A stretch of DNA of 64,000 bases from Deinandra increscens subsp. villosa (GCA_039602395.1 JBCNJP010000017.1:9686871-9750870), one strand, 5' to 3'. Shown: positions 11,694 through 23,003, counted from the stretch's first letter. Notes: generated from the letters alone by a model not told the origin. A program made the numbers and translations.

Positions 11694-12046
11694 ACCGAAA
11701 CATTGTGTAACAAAAATATAAACAAGTATTTACATGATTGCATGCTCGTAGTCATCTGTTACATAGTTGTTGTTGTCTATATTGCATGATCGTAGGTATA
11801 TGTTACATGGTTGCATATTCTTACATATACGTTACATTTTTGTAACAGAGTCCTAACAACTCTTAAGAAAAGGTTACCACCCGTCAAAAACTAAAACCTT
11901 GATAATACTAGCACCAAAACAATATCAAGATCTCAAAATTACTCTTTGGTGTTATTTTTTAATGTATGTTGTTACATGTTGGTAACAAACATTTACGTAC
12001 GCGTAACGAACATATACGTATGTGTAACGAACAGTTACACGTATGT
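11690..12046 (+). repeat. ~355-bp direct repeat, unit 1
   Basis: Nearly collinear with 12225-12582. Shared phrases include cattgtgtaacaaaaat, gcatgctcgtagtcatctgt, gataatactagcaccaaaac and atcaagatctcaaaatta. It ends with three ~21-bp subunits of the form gtaacgaacatatacgtatg. Confidence 0.8.
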
Positions 12047-12052
12047 AAAATA

Positions 12053-12053
12053 T

Positions 12054-12092
<39 letters not shown>
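12053..12092. repeat. (AT)n microsatellite
   Basis: About 40 bp of AT repeat between units 1 and 2 of the ~355-bp repeat. Confidence 0.9.
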
Positions 12093-12096
<4 letters not shown>

Positions 12097-12224
12097 CTCT
12101 CTCATTGATCATCATATCATATTTTGTTCTCTGTCATATTCCGTAAACACAATATCTATCAGGTAAATGCCCAAACACATTTTCCGCGAACACATTTTCT
12201 TGCTACAACCACGTAGTTGGTTCT

Positions 12225-12582
12225 TACGAACCTGAAGCATTGTGTAACAAAAATGTAAACAATTATTAACATGGTTGCATGCTCGTAGTCATCTGTTACA
12301 TAGTTGTTGTTGTCTATATTGCATGATCGTAGACATCTGTTACAAGGTTGCATCTTCTTAGATATACGTTAAATTTTCGTAAGAGAGTCCTACCAACTCT
12401 TAGGAAAAGGTTATCACCCGTCGAAAACTAAAACCATGATAATACTAGCACCAAAACAATACCAAGATCTCAAAATTACACTTTGGTGTAATTTTTTAAT
12501 GTATGTTCTTACATATTGGTAACGAACAGTTACGTTTGCGTAGCGAACATATACATATGTGTAACGAACAGTTACATGTATG
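12225..12582 (+). repeat. ~355-bp direct repeat, unit 2
   Basis: Second copy of 11690-12046, with the same three ~21-bp gtaacgaacagttac subunits at its end. Confidence 0.8.
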
Positions 12583-12722
12583 TGTAGTTGGTTATTACAA
12601 ACCTAAAACATTGTGTAACAAAAATATAAACAAATAGGCATATGTTACATAGATGTTACATGTCGCTCCATGCTCGTAGGCATATGTTGCATGGTTGTTA
12701 ATATCTATATTTCATGCGCATA
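12583..12722 (+). repeat. ~355-bp direct repeat, partial unit 3
   Basis: It starts with the same cattgtgtaacaaaaat phrase and gcatatgttacat variants, then breaks off into the A-rich tract. Confidence 0.6.
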
Positions 12723-12729
12723 AGCATTT

Positions 12730-13262
12730 AACATTTTTTCCAGTAAACATTTAAAAAAAAGCTTACAGAAAAAAAAAGTAAAAAAAAATATATGTTTTAA
12801 AAAACATAAAAAAGTAAATTTAAAAAAAACTAATAAAAAGTTTTAAAAATAGATTAAAACAGTAATAAAAAAAGTTAATAAAATAGTTTAAAAAATATGC
12901 AATAAAAGTAAAAAAAATAGTTAAAAAACATAAAAGATAAATAAAGAGAAGTAAAAAATATTATATTAAAAACAAAAAAATTAAAAATTTAAAAACAGTA
13001 GTAAATTTGTTTTTAACAAAATAATTTAAAAAGTAAAAAAAAACTTAAAAAAGTTAATAAAAAAAGTTTAGAAAAGTTAAAAAAAATAAAAGTTATTAAA
13101 AACGTAAAAACTCAAAGTTAATAAAAAGTTTCAAAAATTGTTAAAAAAATTAAAATAAAAATGTTTAAAAAAAGTTGATAAAAGTTTAGAAAACATTAAA
13201 AAATAAGTTTAAAAATATATTAAAACGTAATAAAAACATAAAAGAAAGTTTTTAAAAAATAT
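12730..13262 (+). repeat. A-rich low-complexity tract with strand asymmetry
   Basis: More than 500 bp is built from loose variants of gttaataaaaagtttaaaaa. Adenine strongly exceeds thymine on the plus strand, and G and C are nearly absent apart from isolated G and rare C. It looks like an expanded and decayed short tandem repeat. Confidence 0.8.
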
Positions 13263-13410
13263 TTCAACCGATTAATCTTGACTAATCAAGATATTATTAG
13301 TTAATAATATTTTAGTTATTAATTAAAAAAGTTTTGTCATTTACTTATATAGGTTAGAGACTTTATTACCATTTTGAATTAAGATAAATAAAATGGGCTA
13401 AATTCCAAAT

Positions 13411-13470
13411 GTCTAGCTAGGAAGTGTTCTCATGGTTCCCACAATAATAAAAGGTTCTCAAATGATCATA

Positions 13471-13475
<5 letters not shown>
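13411..13475 (+). mobile_element. MITE fragment running into a (TA)n tract
   Basis: The phrase gctaggaagtgttctcatgg with ggttctcaaatgatcat matches 41328-41390. Both copies stop at a (TA)n tract. The ggttctcaaatgatc block is also the terminal block of the MITEs at 62585-63209. Confidence 0.6.

Positions 13476-13526
<51 letters not shown>
13476..13526. repeat. (TA)n microsatellite at the assembly gap
   Basis: About 50 bp of TA repeat, four bases before the first N run; the gap probably reflects this repeat. Confidence 0.9.
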
Positions 13527-13529
<3 letters not shown>

Positions 13530-13530
13530 T

Positions 13531-14030
13531 NNNNNNNNNNNNNNNNNNNNNNNNNNNNNNNNNNNNNNNNNNNNNNNNNNNNNNNNNNNNNNNNNNNNNN
13601 NNNNNNNNNNNNNNNNNNNNNNNNNNNNNNNNNNNNNNNNNNNNNNNNNNNNNNNNNNNNNNNNNNNNNNNNNNNNNNNNNNNNNNNNNNNNNNNNNNNN
13701 NNNNNNNNNNNNNNNNNNNNNNNNNNNNNNNNNNNNNNNNNNNNNNNNNNNNNNNNNNNNNNNNNNNNNNNNNNNNNNNNNNNNNNNNNNNNNNNNNNNN
13801 NNNNNNNNNNNNNNNNNNNNNNNNNNNNNNNNNNNNNNNNNNNNNNNNNNNNNNNNNNNNNNNNNNNNNNNNNNNNNNNNNNNNNNNNNNNNNNNNNNNN
13901 NNNNNNNNNNNNNNNNNNNNNNNNNNNNNNNNNNNNNNNNNNNNNNNNNNNNNNNNNNNNNNNNNNNNNNNNNNNNNNNNNNNNNNNNNNNNNNNNNNNN
14001 NNNNNNNNNNNNNNNNNNNNNNNNNNNNNN
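13531..14030. other. Assembly gap (500 N)
   Basis: Exactly 500 N, the usual placeholder length, so the true distance is unknown. Confidence 0.99.
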
Positions 14031-14252
14031 GTGAACTCGGATGTCTAGATCTTTAATTTTTTTAACGACATATTTGGGCTAAGCGACACTGCCTATTCAA
14101 TTATTCATATACTCATTTCTAGTTCTAGAGAAAACCCAATTATATGCGTGAAAACCCTTGTCTCCAGCTTGGGGAGTATTTATTTCTCACATCCGATATT
14201 AAACCCAAGACCTTAGGATCTTAAGTCCCCCAAATACCATTGAGCTATGAGG
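14031..14252 (-). mobile_element. tRNA-derived SINE-like element
   Basis: On the minus strand the sequence starts with cctcatagctcaatggtatt, which contains a good Pol III A-box (TAGCTCAATGGTA). About 45 nt further on comes gggtttaatatc, a decayed B-box. A tRNA-unrelated body follows and ends in a T/A-rich run near the gap. This layout fits a tRNA-headed SINE; family, tail and target duplication could not be confirmed because of the gap. Confidence 0.45.
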
Positions 14253-14840
14253 TCGTTTGGGTCTTTAAATACATGCTTTAACTGGAACAGTTGGGCACAA
14301 AAAAAAGTATCGTTTCTTGTTTGGAGAGTGTATCTCGATCGTCTTCCCACGTTAAAAGCGTTGGATAAACACAAGATTAATGTTGGTTCTACAATTTGTC
14401 CGATTTGTGATGATCTTAAGGAATCAGTGGAACACTTATTCATATCATGTTAATTTGCTCAATCCATTTGGGATGTCATCTCTCACTGGTGCAAGATTCC
14501 ACATTTCTTCTTATTTAGGATGGACGGTTGACTAAAATCTCATCAACATATTATTGGTTCTTAGAAATATAAAAAAAGTTATCAATTTAATCATTCAAAC
14601 GACTATCGTGTATATGAAAAATGAGAAATGATATCAAAGCTATTGGAGAAAATAAAAAATTTAGATCATCTTTGACTAAAGCTAGAATGACTATTACTTA
14701 GAAGCAATTGTGTATGTTTAATTTTTAGAATAATGTAGTTTGTGTTTGTAGGTTCTCATCTCATTGTAATCTTTTGACTATATCTTTCTAGCATGTTATT
14801 AAAAATTTGGTTGCCGTAAAAAATAAAATGTTAAAAGAAT
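14253..14840 (+). pseudogene. LINE 3' remnant with RT-associated zinc-binding (zf-RVT) segment
   Basis: The frame from 14247 reads through KKVSFLVWRVYLDRLPTLKA and ICPICDDLKESVEHLFISC, the signature of the zf-RVT domain found after the reverse transcriptase in plant non-LTR elements and their host relatives (FLVWR..L.RLPT, paired cysteines, HLF..C). A TAA follows at 14451, where the family usually continues, and related residues resume after it (FAQSIWDVISHW). The downstream part to about 14840 resembles the usual RNase-H-less tail in decayed form. No RT catalytic region is present. It sits directly upstream of the YJU2B-like gene and may contribute to or truncate its promoter. Confidence 0.7.
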
Positions 14841-14983
14841 TTTTTAGAGAAATATACATTAAAATGGTGGAAATATGATTGGAAATTGGCTAATAAAATT
14901 TAGGGAGCTTAACCAGCCGGAGAGGCTAAGTTTTTCTCACCACCGATCCATCGATATCGATCGGAGATCTATAATTCCCGAAG
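14841..14983 (+). promoter_or_regulatory. Presumed proximal promoter and 5'UTR of the YJU2B-like gene
   Basis: Only about 140 bp lies between the LINE remnant and the start codon. It includes an AT-rich stretch (ggctaataaaatttaggg) followed by a CT/GA-rich leader that reaches the ATG at 14984. No clear TATA box or transcription start is identified; the assignment rests on position. Confidence 0.4.
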
Positions 14984-17773
14984 ATGGTACGTACTATAGT
15001 TTGCTGTTAACATCTTCTTCTACTACATACGTTCGTTGATTATTGTGATCTTATAGATTAGATCGCCCCTTTTGAGTCAATTAGGGTTTTGCAATTTGTT
15101 TCGTACTCCTGATATGTGAAACGAGGGCAAGGGCCCTAATTTTTTAGCGTAAATGAAGAATTTTGGATCTATGTTCTGTTTTAATTTTACAAGGTGATGA
15201 AATTTGAGAGATGAAAAAAATTTGGGAAATTTTAGGGTAAATTGCGTGAAATTGGTTCTGATTGATAGGTGCAATAAATCAATTGATGTATTGCATAGTA
15301 TGTAGAACAATATAATTCTTATTATCTGTCTGAATAGATTATGCCCATTTTCTGATTTAGTTTTTCTGTCTTTCAATTGGAAGTTGTGTGGTTTTCATGT
15401 CTAAGAAAATATCTGTATATTTAGGATGTTTCAGACCAGTTGGCCAGAATTTGCGAATTTTTTCCTAAATTTACAGGATTTGGCCGGAAATCTTACTGAA
15501 GCGCCTGGATGGCCGCAAAGCCTTTTGCTTGCCTTACCTTTGACAACTAGTTCACACTTTGACTACTTTATAGAGTAATAGCATTCATAAGTTTTAATGA
15601 CAAATAACGCGATTAGGAAGAAACCAATTTTGAAACTACACAATAGTTATCTTTGAGGGTTGTTAACCCCCCAACAAACACACACGTATTATTCGGCTAC
15701 TAAGAGCATTCACGGTAGGTTCTCTAAAAAACATGTGAGTGTAAATCTGCAAAATTTGAGGTTTGGTTGTGAGTAGAGGAGAGAGAAAAAGTTTAGCAAA
15801 TCTGTATATTTGACAAAAAAACTGGTGATTTGCTAAAATTTAGAGATTGGAAGAGAGAAAAAGGGTAATGATAAAGTTATAAAAATATTATTTAATTATG
15901 GTTGTGAGTGAAAGAGAGAGAAAAAGTAATAATAAAAGTATAAATTATAGGGATGTGGATGGAGAATATACTGTGAATGCTCTAATATCCATTTTTGTCA
16001 AATTTATTCATTAATTTGAAACTGGTGATTGCATTCTTCCTGAAAGCATAGACATTTTTCCTGAGTTGATGCCTGTTCTTTATTCTCAGTTCTCAAACTT
16101 CAATCTTGACTCATCATATTAGAGTCTACCTGCATTATCATCTTTATGTTTATGGTATTTGATGTGAGAGTGGAATTATGAATAATGAATACTGTTTTTT
16201 TTTTCTTTCCTGTAGTCATCACTTGCAGCTGCCAGGGCGGACAATTTCTACTACCCTCCAGAATGGGAACCCAAAAAGGTGTGCTGTGACTACTTAATCA
16301 CTTGTGCATTAAGATGTAAAAATAATGTTTGCCGTTATGGTGTATCACATTTATATTCTTTTACAGGGTGGTCTGAACAAGTTTAACGGGCAACATGCCT
16401 TGAGGGAGAGAGCAAGAAAAATAGATCAGGGTATCCTGATCATAAGGTAATCTTTTAACCAGCACCTTGTTAATAACATTTGATATGAGCACCCCTTTTA
16501 TAAAAAATTGGTGATTGTGAGAACATGTTACCGGAAAACTTATGGGAAACCACCAATACCCTGCTAACCAATGGGAACGGGTAAAATAAAGCTTGCGTGT
16601 TTTCTTTAAATATTTCTAATAAGTACCGGATGATGATAATTGAGCTCCCAAATACGTAATAGGACAAGTTTATTATCTATTGCATGCATTTCCGACACTT
16701 GCTGAGTAGAATTCACGAATCAAATTCTTTCGGGAAATTTCCAGGTTTGAGATGCCATACAATATCTGGTGTGGCGGTTGCAATTCTATGATTGCAAAGG
16801 GTGTAAGGTTTAATGCCGAGAAGAAGCAAGTAGGGAATTACTATTCTACAAAGGTAAACTACATTTTCAAAACTTATGAAAAATATCATCGGTCACCCTT
16901 TTGTCTTGGTTCCTCATGATGATTCCTGGTATCCTCACTCAGATATGGAGCTTCACTATGAAATCTGCATGCTGCCAGCATGAAATCGTCATCCAAACCG
17001 ATCCAAAAAATTGCGAGTATCTTGTCATGAGTGGAGCTAAAAAGAAGGTGGAAGATTTTGATACCGAAGATGCAGAAACTATGGTACTCCCTGTCGATGA
17101 AGGTCAGTATGATTAAGAGTTGAAAACATTATGTTGGTCATTTAAAGTCCAAACGTTTAAAAAAATTTACATTTTGCAGAGAGAAGCAAGCTAGCAGATC
17201 CTTTCTATCGCCTTGAACACCAAGAACAGGATTTAAAAAAGAAAAAAGAAGCAGAACCGTTGCTGGTGCGACTCCAACGAGTATCTGATGCTAGACATTT
17301 GGATGATTACTCCATAAACAAGTCCCTGCGTGCCAAACTCAGAGTACATACTCTCTTTTTTATCTTTTTTTTTATCGAACTTTTAAATAGTTTGTCTTTT
17401 TAAATATTGTGTTCTCTTGTTTTGTTCAAAATGGTAGTCTCAAAAGAAAAGAGTTGCTGAAGAAGAGGTGGCTGCAAGGAAGATGGGACTCGGTATAAGA
17501 CTACTCCCAGAAACAAAAGAAGATATGGTGGCTGCTAAACGGGTCAAGTTCTCTTCAAACTTTAACAAAAACAGGGATGAGAAACGAGCAATGATAAAAT
17601 CTACATCAATCTTCTCAGACTCGTCTGGTTCATCAAGTTCAAAAAGGTCGGAGCTTGAGGCAAAAAGAAGAAGGATAAATGCAGCAACGGCATCTAAGTT
17701 GCTGACCGGAGGGTTTAAGCCATCATCATGGTCAAAGGTTGCTGGATCTTCGGCCCGTAAGTACAGGTCTTGA
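14984..17773 (+). CDS. YJU2B: YJU2B/CCDC130-like splicing factor (CWC16 family), seven coding exons
   Basis: Exons 14984-14986, 16216-16278, 16367-16446, 16745-16853, 16943-17102, 17180-17343 and 17438-17773 join in frame to 304 codons plus TGA, all with GT-AG introns. The N-terminus (SSLAAARADNFYYPPEWEPK) and the zinc-ribbon pairs WCGGC and SACCQHE followed by IQTDPKN are diagnostic of the CWC16/YJU2 family (DUF572). The middle is a charged coiled coil (EQDLKKKKEAEP, SQKKRVAEEE). The C-terminus carries basic runs (KRRR) and a serine-rich stretch, as expected for a nuclear protein. Family knowledge: YJU2 proteins act in or near the catalytic spliceosome; the YJU2B branch is less well characterised. 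Length matches plant homologues of about 300 residues. Oddity: the first coding exon contributes only the ATG, split from the rest by a 1229-bp intron that holds a MITE. No frameshift or stop, so it is probably functional. Confidence 0.95.
15704..15982. mobile_element. Tourist-like (PIF/Harbinger) MITE in intron 1 of the YJU2B-like gene
   Basis: Terminal inverted repeats gagcattcacggtaggttct and, at the other end, gagaatatactgtgaatgctc are flanked by the 3-bp duplication TAA (15701-15703 and 15983-15985), as expected for PIF/Harbinger-type MITEs. The 279-bp element is non-coding, with GAGAGA-rich stretches. Confidence 0.85.
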
Positions 17774-17959
17774 TATTACCACTCAAGTGATCCATAATAT
17801 GTGTGTGTTTGGTTTTTGTATGTGTTTTGCTTGATATAATCTAGATGGATGGTTATCTGTAGTAACCATCAATACTAACCGAGCAACAAACAAAAACAAT
17901 GTGTCAGCAAAGTGCATCATTAAAATGTTATATTATGCGCTTCACACACGGTCATTGGC
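17774..17959 (+). other. Presumed 3' untranslated region of the YJU2B-like gene
   Basis: Follows the TGA at 17771-17773. No perfect AATAAA is seen; the region ends where MITE-derived sequence begins. Assignment is by position only. Confidence 0.4.
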
Positions 17960-18108
17960 ACTGGTGCGCTTCTCAACCACTAATTTCAGGTGGGGACCAC
18001 TAATTCACGAGGGGGTTTTTTTCGTATATATAAACTAGTGGCTTAAAATTGTTTTCAAAATTTTTCAAACTCAATTGGTTCTCAAATGATCATCTTCCTC
18101 TTCCTAGA
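17960..18108 (+). mobile_element. Partial MITE of the ggttctcaaatgatc family
   Basis: It shares ctcaaccactaatttcaggt and ggggaccacta, then tatataaactagtg, and ends with caattggttctcaaatgatc, the same order as the right two thirds of 62585-62764. The left terminus is missing. Confidence 0.75.
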
Positions 18109-18857
18109 TATCTAATTCATTTTGACACTCTTTCATTTGTTGTGAACCCCTCTTCAAGGGGATTGCAAACCCATAAAATAACAATTATGTTAAAAATAAT
18201 TACATATTATTATTTATGGATCAAATGGCTTGTAGTCTTTTGGTATTTAGTGATGTGCATAATAACATAACATTTTTATCGTATAACTTATTTTATAGTA
18301 CTAGATTGATTTACTATTGCGCTTGTAGATTGTTGAGACATGTATCTCATTTGTATCCGAGGGCTATGTTTTATTGTATTTCTAAGCTTTATGAAGTGAT
18401 TAAACAAGTATCGGATCAATTTCACCGGGTATAAGTCAAAGTCTCATTTCTATACCGGCTATTTGTTATGGGTCACTCTACCACTTCTCCAGTTCTCCAC
18501 TCAATATCACATTAAGAGTCATATCAACATAAACTCTGCTCCAAATCAAGCACATATATGGATCATTCTACCGCTCAGGAATTTTTTAATAAAAAATTGA
18601 TACTCATAAAAATTATCACTTAATAAATAAAACTTATTTAAAAACCGCTTACGAGTCCACAATATAAAATATCATGTATAAAATTTATTTAACTTCGCTC
18701 TGAATGAAACTAATATTGAAATGTTTAGAAAAAAATAAATATCGCATTTAGATTTTTTTTTTAAGTTACTAAATACAAGTTATTAAAAAATGAGTTGAGG
18801 TACTTCAAGTAGTTAAGTAGATAATTTACCAAGACATTAACATAAAATAAACACTTA
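18109..18857. other. AT-rich intergenic stretch, nothing recognised
   Basis: Short open frames only, without resemblance to any family I know, up to the target duplication of the MULE-like element. Confidence 0.5.
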
Positions 18858-19174
18858 AATAAATAAGAGAAAATTACAAATTACGTCCTTTATACTTATG
18901 GATATTATGGATTGTAACGTTTTTTAAAACTAATTACATGAGATAACCTTTAAAGTTTATTTTTTTCTTTAGAAACTAACCTTTTCACTAACTGGCATCC
19001 ATTTCATCCGTTAAATACATCACATGACTTGCACATGGAAGGGTAGAATAGGAAATCTACCCTAAAAAAAACCACGCAAGCCTACATACAACCGATCGGT
19101 TCTTAATCCCATAAACCTTTATTTTGTTAATCAACGACGATCTTAGAGAGAACCAGTCCAAGAAATTGGGAGCA

Positions 19175-19288
19175 ATGGAAAAATCGTTCATTCGATCATC
19201 ACTCCCGCCGGATGAATTTAAAGATATGTACAGTAAATTTAAGAATCATCCATCTTTGTATTTAGAGGAAGAAAGTATCGATTATTAA
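19175..19288 (+). CDS. 37-codon open frame inside the MULE-like element, unrecognised
   Basis: It begins MEKSFIRSSLPPDEFKDMYS and stops at TAA. The part after MYSKFKNH is re-used in the following tandem repeats. It could be the remnant of a captured host exon, because the composition differs from the AT-rich surroundings; function unknown and expression doubtful. Confidence 0.25.
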   Translation: MEKSFIRSSLPPDEFKDMYSKFKNHPSLYLEEESIDY

Positions 19289-19620
19289 AAAAAATTCATG
19301 TTCATGTTACTGTTTCTTTATCACCTTGAACATATAATCGGAAAAAAAAAATTAAATTGATTTCCATCTTTGTATTTAGTAGAAGAAAGCATCGATTTTT
19401 ATAAAAAGTCATGTTCATGTTACCGTGTCTTTATCACCTTGAAGATATAATCAGTTTTTTTTATAAATTCCATCTTGAATTCAGTGGAAGAAAGCATTGT
19501 TTATGTTACTGTTTTGCTCAGGTTACAAGTCGATTTTTTTTCCAGGTTATAATCGAATTGTTTATGTTCTTTATATTTAGTGGAAGTAAGCATTTTTCTA
19601 GATCCATTTTTTTAGGTTAC
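19243..19620 (+). repeat. Tandem repeat, ~115-bp unit, about three copies
   Basis: The phrase tccatctttgtatttag plus gaagaaag.atcgat, then tcatgttcatgttac and tttatcaccttgaa, recurs at about 19248, 19362 and 19470 with increasing decay. It makes up the centre of the MULE-like element up to the copia insertion site. Confidence 0.75.
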
Positions 19621-19625
19621 AAGTC

Positions 19626-19838
19626 CGTTACAATTGCCTCAAAAGTCAAGAGGGCTGGTTACAATGACCCAACCAACTTGTCAGCCAACTCCCCAACCAA
19701 CTCTCCTTTATTATTGGTCATATAAGTCTATTTCTCTATAAAGAAACTTGTAATTCTCAGTTTGTAATAAGAAGATATACAATAAAAAACAACTCTCTGC
19801 TCTATATCTTGAATCTCTCGGGTAACCATAAGAAAACA
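19626..19838 (+). repeat. Copia 5' LTR
   Basis: Matches 40314-40532 almost base for base apart from a small gap near 19730 and scattered substitutions. The first base pair is CG instead of the TG kept in the 3' LTR. It ends in AACA directly before the primer site. Confidence 0.92.
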
Positions 19839-19850
19839 TGGTATCAGAGC
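19839..19850 (+). promoter_or_regulatory. Copia primer-binding site (initiator Met tRNA)
   Basis: TGGTATCAGAGC directly after the LTR is complementary to the 3' end of plant initiator methionine tRNA, the usual primer of plant copia and many gypsy elements. Confidence 0.95.
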
Positions 19851-19918
19851 AGTGTTGAGACCAAATCAATCACTCACAAACCAACCTTCTAGCCACTATA
19901 GATCTGTTCATTGCCACC

Positions 19919-20812
19919 ATGTCCGACGATGACACCTCAAACTCCGACTTATCTCTCCAAATTGCAAACCTACTAAAAAATTCCCAGGTTCAAAACCCAA
20001 AATTATCCGATAGCCTACATATCAACCTCAAACTCAATAGCCAAAATTATACGCTATGGACCCGAATGATTCGGGTCGCTATAGGCGGAAAATCCAAAAC
20101 CCTTCTAAACCATCTAACCGAAAAAGCCCCAGAAACCAACAGTGAAAAATATGAGTAATGGGAACAAGATGACATGATCATGTTCTCGTGGCTAATACAG
20201 AACATTGAACCGACCCTGGCTAGCAACCTCACTGAGTTTCCCACTGCCAAATCGTTGTGGGATGCTCTAGCAGTTACCTACAGTAGTGGAAAAGACAAGC
20301 TTCAAATCTTCAATCTCCACGTAAGAGCAAACGAAATCAAACAAAATGAAGCCTCACTTGAAAGCTTCTGGATAACTCTTCAAGGCATATGGGGAGAGAT
20401 CGACATGATCGATCCAAACCCAATGAAATGTACAGAAGATATCAAAGCCTACACAAAGCAAAAGGTCATAACAAAAACTATTCAAGTTCCTACATGCTTT
20501 AGACAGGAAATATGATCCCATCAAACGAGAAATACTCCGATGGGATCCTTTACCTTCAGCAGAAGAAGCATTTGCTGCAGTAAGAAAAGAAACAGCCCAT
20601 CAAAACATATTCAGGACTGTTCCAGTTGAGTCACACGCACAGCAGGGGATTGCTACCGGGCTTATGGCCACGGTACCAACTGGAGTAGAAGGTGTAGGAC
20701 TTGTCTCAAGAGGGCATCGAACAGGCCCGAAGAATGCTTCACCCTGACTAGACAAATCAAAACTCAAATGTAGTCATTGTGGTATGATGAAACATACTAA
20801 AGAACAATGCTT
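19919..20812 (+). pseudogene. Copia gag remnant (UBN2-type capsid, zinc knuckle)
   Basis: It starts MSDDDTSNSDLSLQIANLLK and shows the copia gag signature (LNSQNYTLWTRMIRVAIGGK, later TAKSLWDALAVTYSSG). TAA stops at 20156 and a frameshift near 20480 break it; the sequence then continues in other frames to a zinc knuckle, CSHCGMMKHTKEQC, near 20770-20812. Family role: capsid formation and RNA packaging. It cannot make a full-length Gag. Confidence 0.85.
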
Positions 20813-22375
20813 TTAGATTGTCGGATACCCAAACTGGTGGACCAACGGCCACAAAGGAGGAAAACCTAGAACTATCACCATGGGAGCCACTGGCAACGGC
20901 GGTGAACACCAGAAAATCAGAAACATGAGCGGCTTTGGTGTCCTAACAGTGGCGCCCACCGTGGGCCACTCTGAGGCTGAAATAAACTTTATCAAATTAA
21001 ACACTCCTACTCCGACTGTGGTTCATGGCAGACCGGCTACAGGTGGCGGAGAAGAAGGAGAAACCTCCACAGTCAATGACCAAGAAGAAGGAGTGACTGT
21101 AAATCTAGGTATCGGGTTTGGGAATAACCCCCAACCCCTTATGACTTTAATTTACAGAATTTTCAGAACAACCCCTTGAGTTATGAAACCATAAAAAACC
21201 CTCTAAGAAAAACAAGGTTTCATAAAAGGCCCTTGAATTCCGAAAATATAAAAAAACATCCAAATAAATCTTGTTGTTTCAACAAAGGCTTAGCAAACCT
21301 TGTAAAAGTTCGAAATGAGAACCAAAGGGAGTCTTGGATACTTGATTGTGGGACAATAGACACCATGGCATTCGATTCATCGGATATTGTTTCAACATCT
21401 ACCCCATGTAAAACCCGAATCCAAACCGCAAACGGAGAAACTATGGATGTAAAGGGAGGAGGAATTGTAGAGATTACACCAACACTAAAACTCTCAAATT
21501 GCCTCTACGTTCCGTCATTATCACATAAACTGTTGTCTATTAGTCATATGACAAATGAGTTGAATTGCAGTGTTTTGATGCATCCTACCTTTTGTATTCT
21601 ACAGGATATCAGGACAGGGAGGATCATTGGGCGTGGCACTGAACGTCAAGGATTGTACTACGTGGACGAAGTGACTCAGGAAGGGACTACGGTACTAGCT
21701 CATGGGACAACAAACAGAGAAGCCTGGTTATGGCACAGGCGATTGGGGCACCCATCCATTGGTTATCTACATTTACTTTTTTCCGAACCTCTTTCCTTCG
21801 AATAAAGGGTTGAATTGTGAAGTTTGTGTTTTGGCCAAAAGCCATAGACATTCCTTTAAACCAAATAATACGTGGGTGGGAACACCTTTTTCCATGGTAC
21901 ACTCTGATGTTTGGGGACCCGCAGAGGTAATCGGGGGGCAAAACTTTCGTTACTTCTTACTATTCGTTGATGATTGCACCCGCATGACTTGGATCTACTT
22001 CTTAAAACACAAATATGAAGTAAGTGACAAATTCATCACGTTTTATACAATGGTTCAAACACAATTCCAAAAAAAGTATCCAAACCCTAAGATCTGAAAA
22101 TGAAGGAGAATTTGTCAACACCTCAATGAAACAATTCTGTCAAACAAAAGGAATCATCCACCAAACTTTATGCCCATACACCCCTGAGCAGAATGGTATG
22201 GTTGAACGAAAGAACCGTATACTTTTAGAAATAACATGAGCACTCCTAATAGAGTCTCAAGCCTCTAAATCCTTCTGGCCTAAAGTCGTTGCCACAGCCA
22301 CGTATCTCATCAACAGATTGCCAATCAAAGTCCTTAATCTAAAAACCCCACTAAAAACTCTGGCTGAATGTCATA
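20813..22375 (+). pseudogene. Copia protease and integrase remnant
   Basis: The protease-like part (WILDCGTIDTMAFDSSDI, about 21330-21560) is followed by the pre-integrase motif WLWHRRLGHPS near 21730. The integrase zinc segment CEVCVLAKSHRH and core (HSDVWGP, LRSENEGEFV, PYTPEQNGMVERKN) run to about 22240. Frame shifts occur near 21770 and 22080, and TGA follows at about 22237. Residues continue to TLAECHNM (about 22375), where copia homology stops. The acidic triad positions of the integrase are still visible, but the reading frame is split. Confidence 0.88.
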
Positions 22376-22990
22376 ACATGGGAATCAAAAATAAAATTGC
22401 ATATAAACACGAAATCACTTTGACTTGTTTAAAACATATGGAATAGTTCTCATTTCCCGATTGGGAAACTACCACCTATGACTAATCAGAGTTAATATAG
22501 TTCCTAGCAATGTTTTTATGACATGCTTTGGCCTAATAGGCTACAACACTCTCACCAGGGCGTCCCAGGTAAGCGTCCAGGTCCGACGGTAGGTTCGAAC
22601 TTATACGCAACACTTACCTTAGACAGAGACCCCAACTACCGGTGCTTTCACCCTTTCAGTTACTACATGTCCATTACAAAGAACCTAACTCTGACGGAAT
22701 TTGAAAATCAAAACAAAACCCTAAAATGGTACGTAAGGTACCATCATTAAGGAAAAAGGCTAGGAAGCCTTAAGATTTCGTGTATGTATGTGTGCTAAGT
22801 GCTAATCTTGAATTCGGAAGATAGTGTGAAGTGTATGAATAAGTGTAAGGCAAGTCCTAACTAAAGCAAGGTAAGCATAAAAGGGCAATCCCTAAACTAA
22901 GCATGCATTACACGAGATTTCGTGTTTTGGACACCTAAGGCATATAGTCTAGGTCATTCCATTTCTAATAACCTAATTCCCTATAGCCAT
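22376..22990. other. Junction region between copia and the gypsy array
   Basis: Copia homology ends at about 22375 and a minus-strand gypsy primer site begins at 22991. The sequence between is not recognised as either LTR; its right part is probably the 5' untranslated leader of a minus-strand gypsy copy that lost its body. No coding region is supported. Confidence 0.4.
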
Positions 22991-23003
22991 GGCTCTGATA
23001 CCA
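22991..23003 (-). promoter_or_regulatory. Gypsy primer-binding site, left copy
   Basis: On the minus strand the sequence reads TGGTATCAGAGCC, just after the LTR end. Its presence outside the left LTR shows that this LTR was followed by another internal region, as in an LTR-internal-LTR-internal array. Confidence 0.85.

Noticed and set aside
20880..21179. Independent gene after gag
   Set aside because: It is the linker region between the copia zinc knuckle and protease in a shifted frame.
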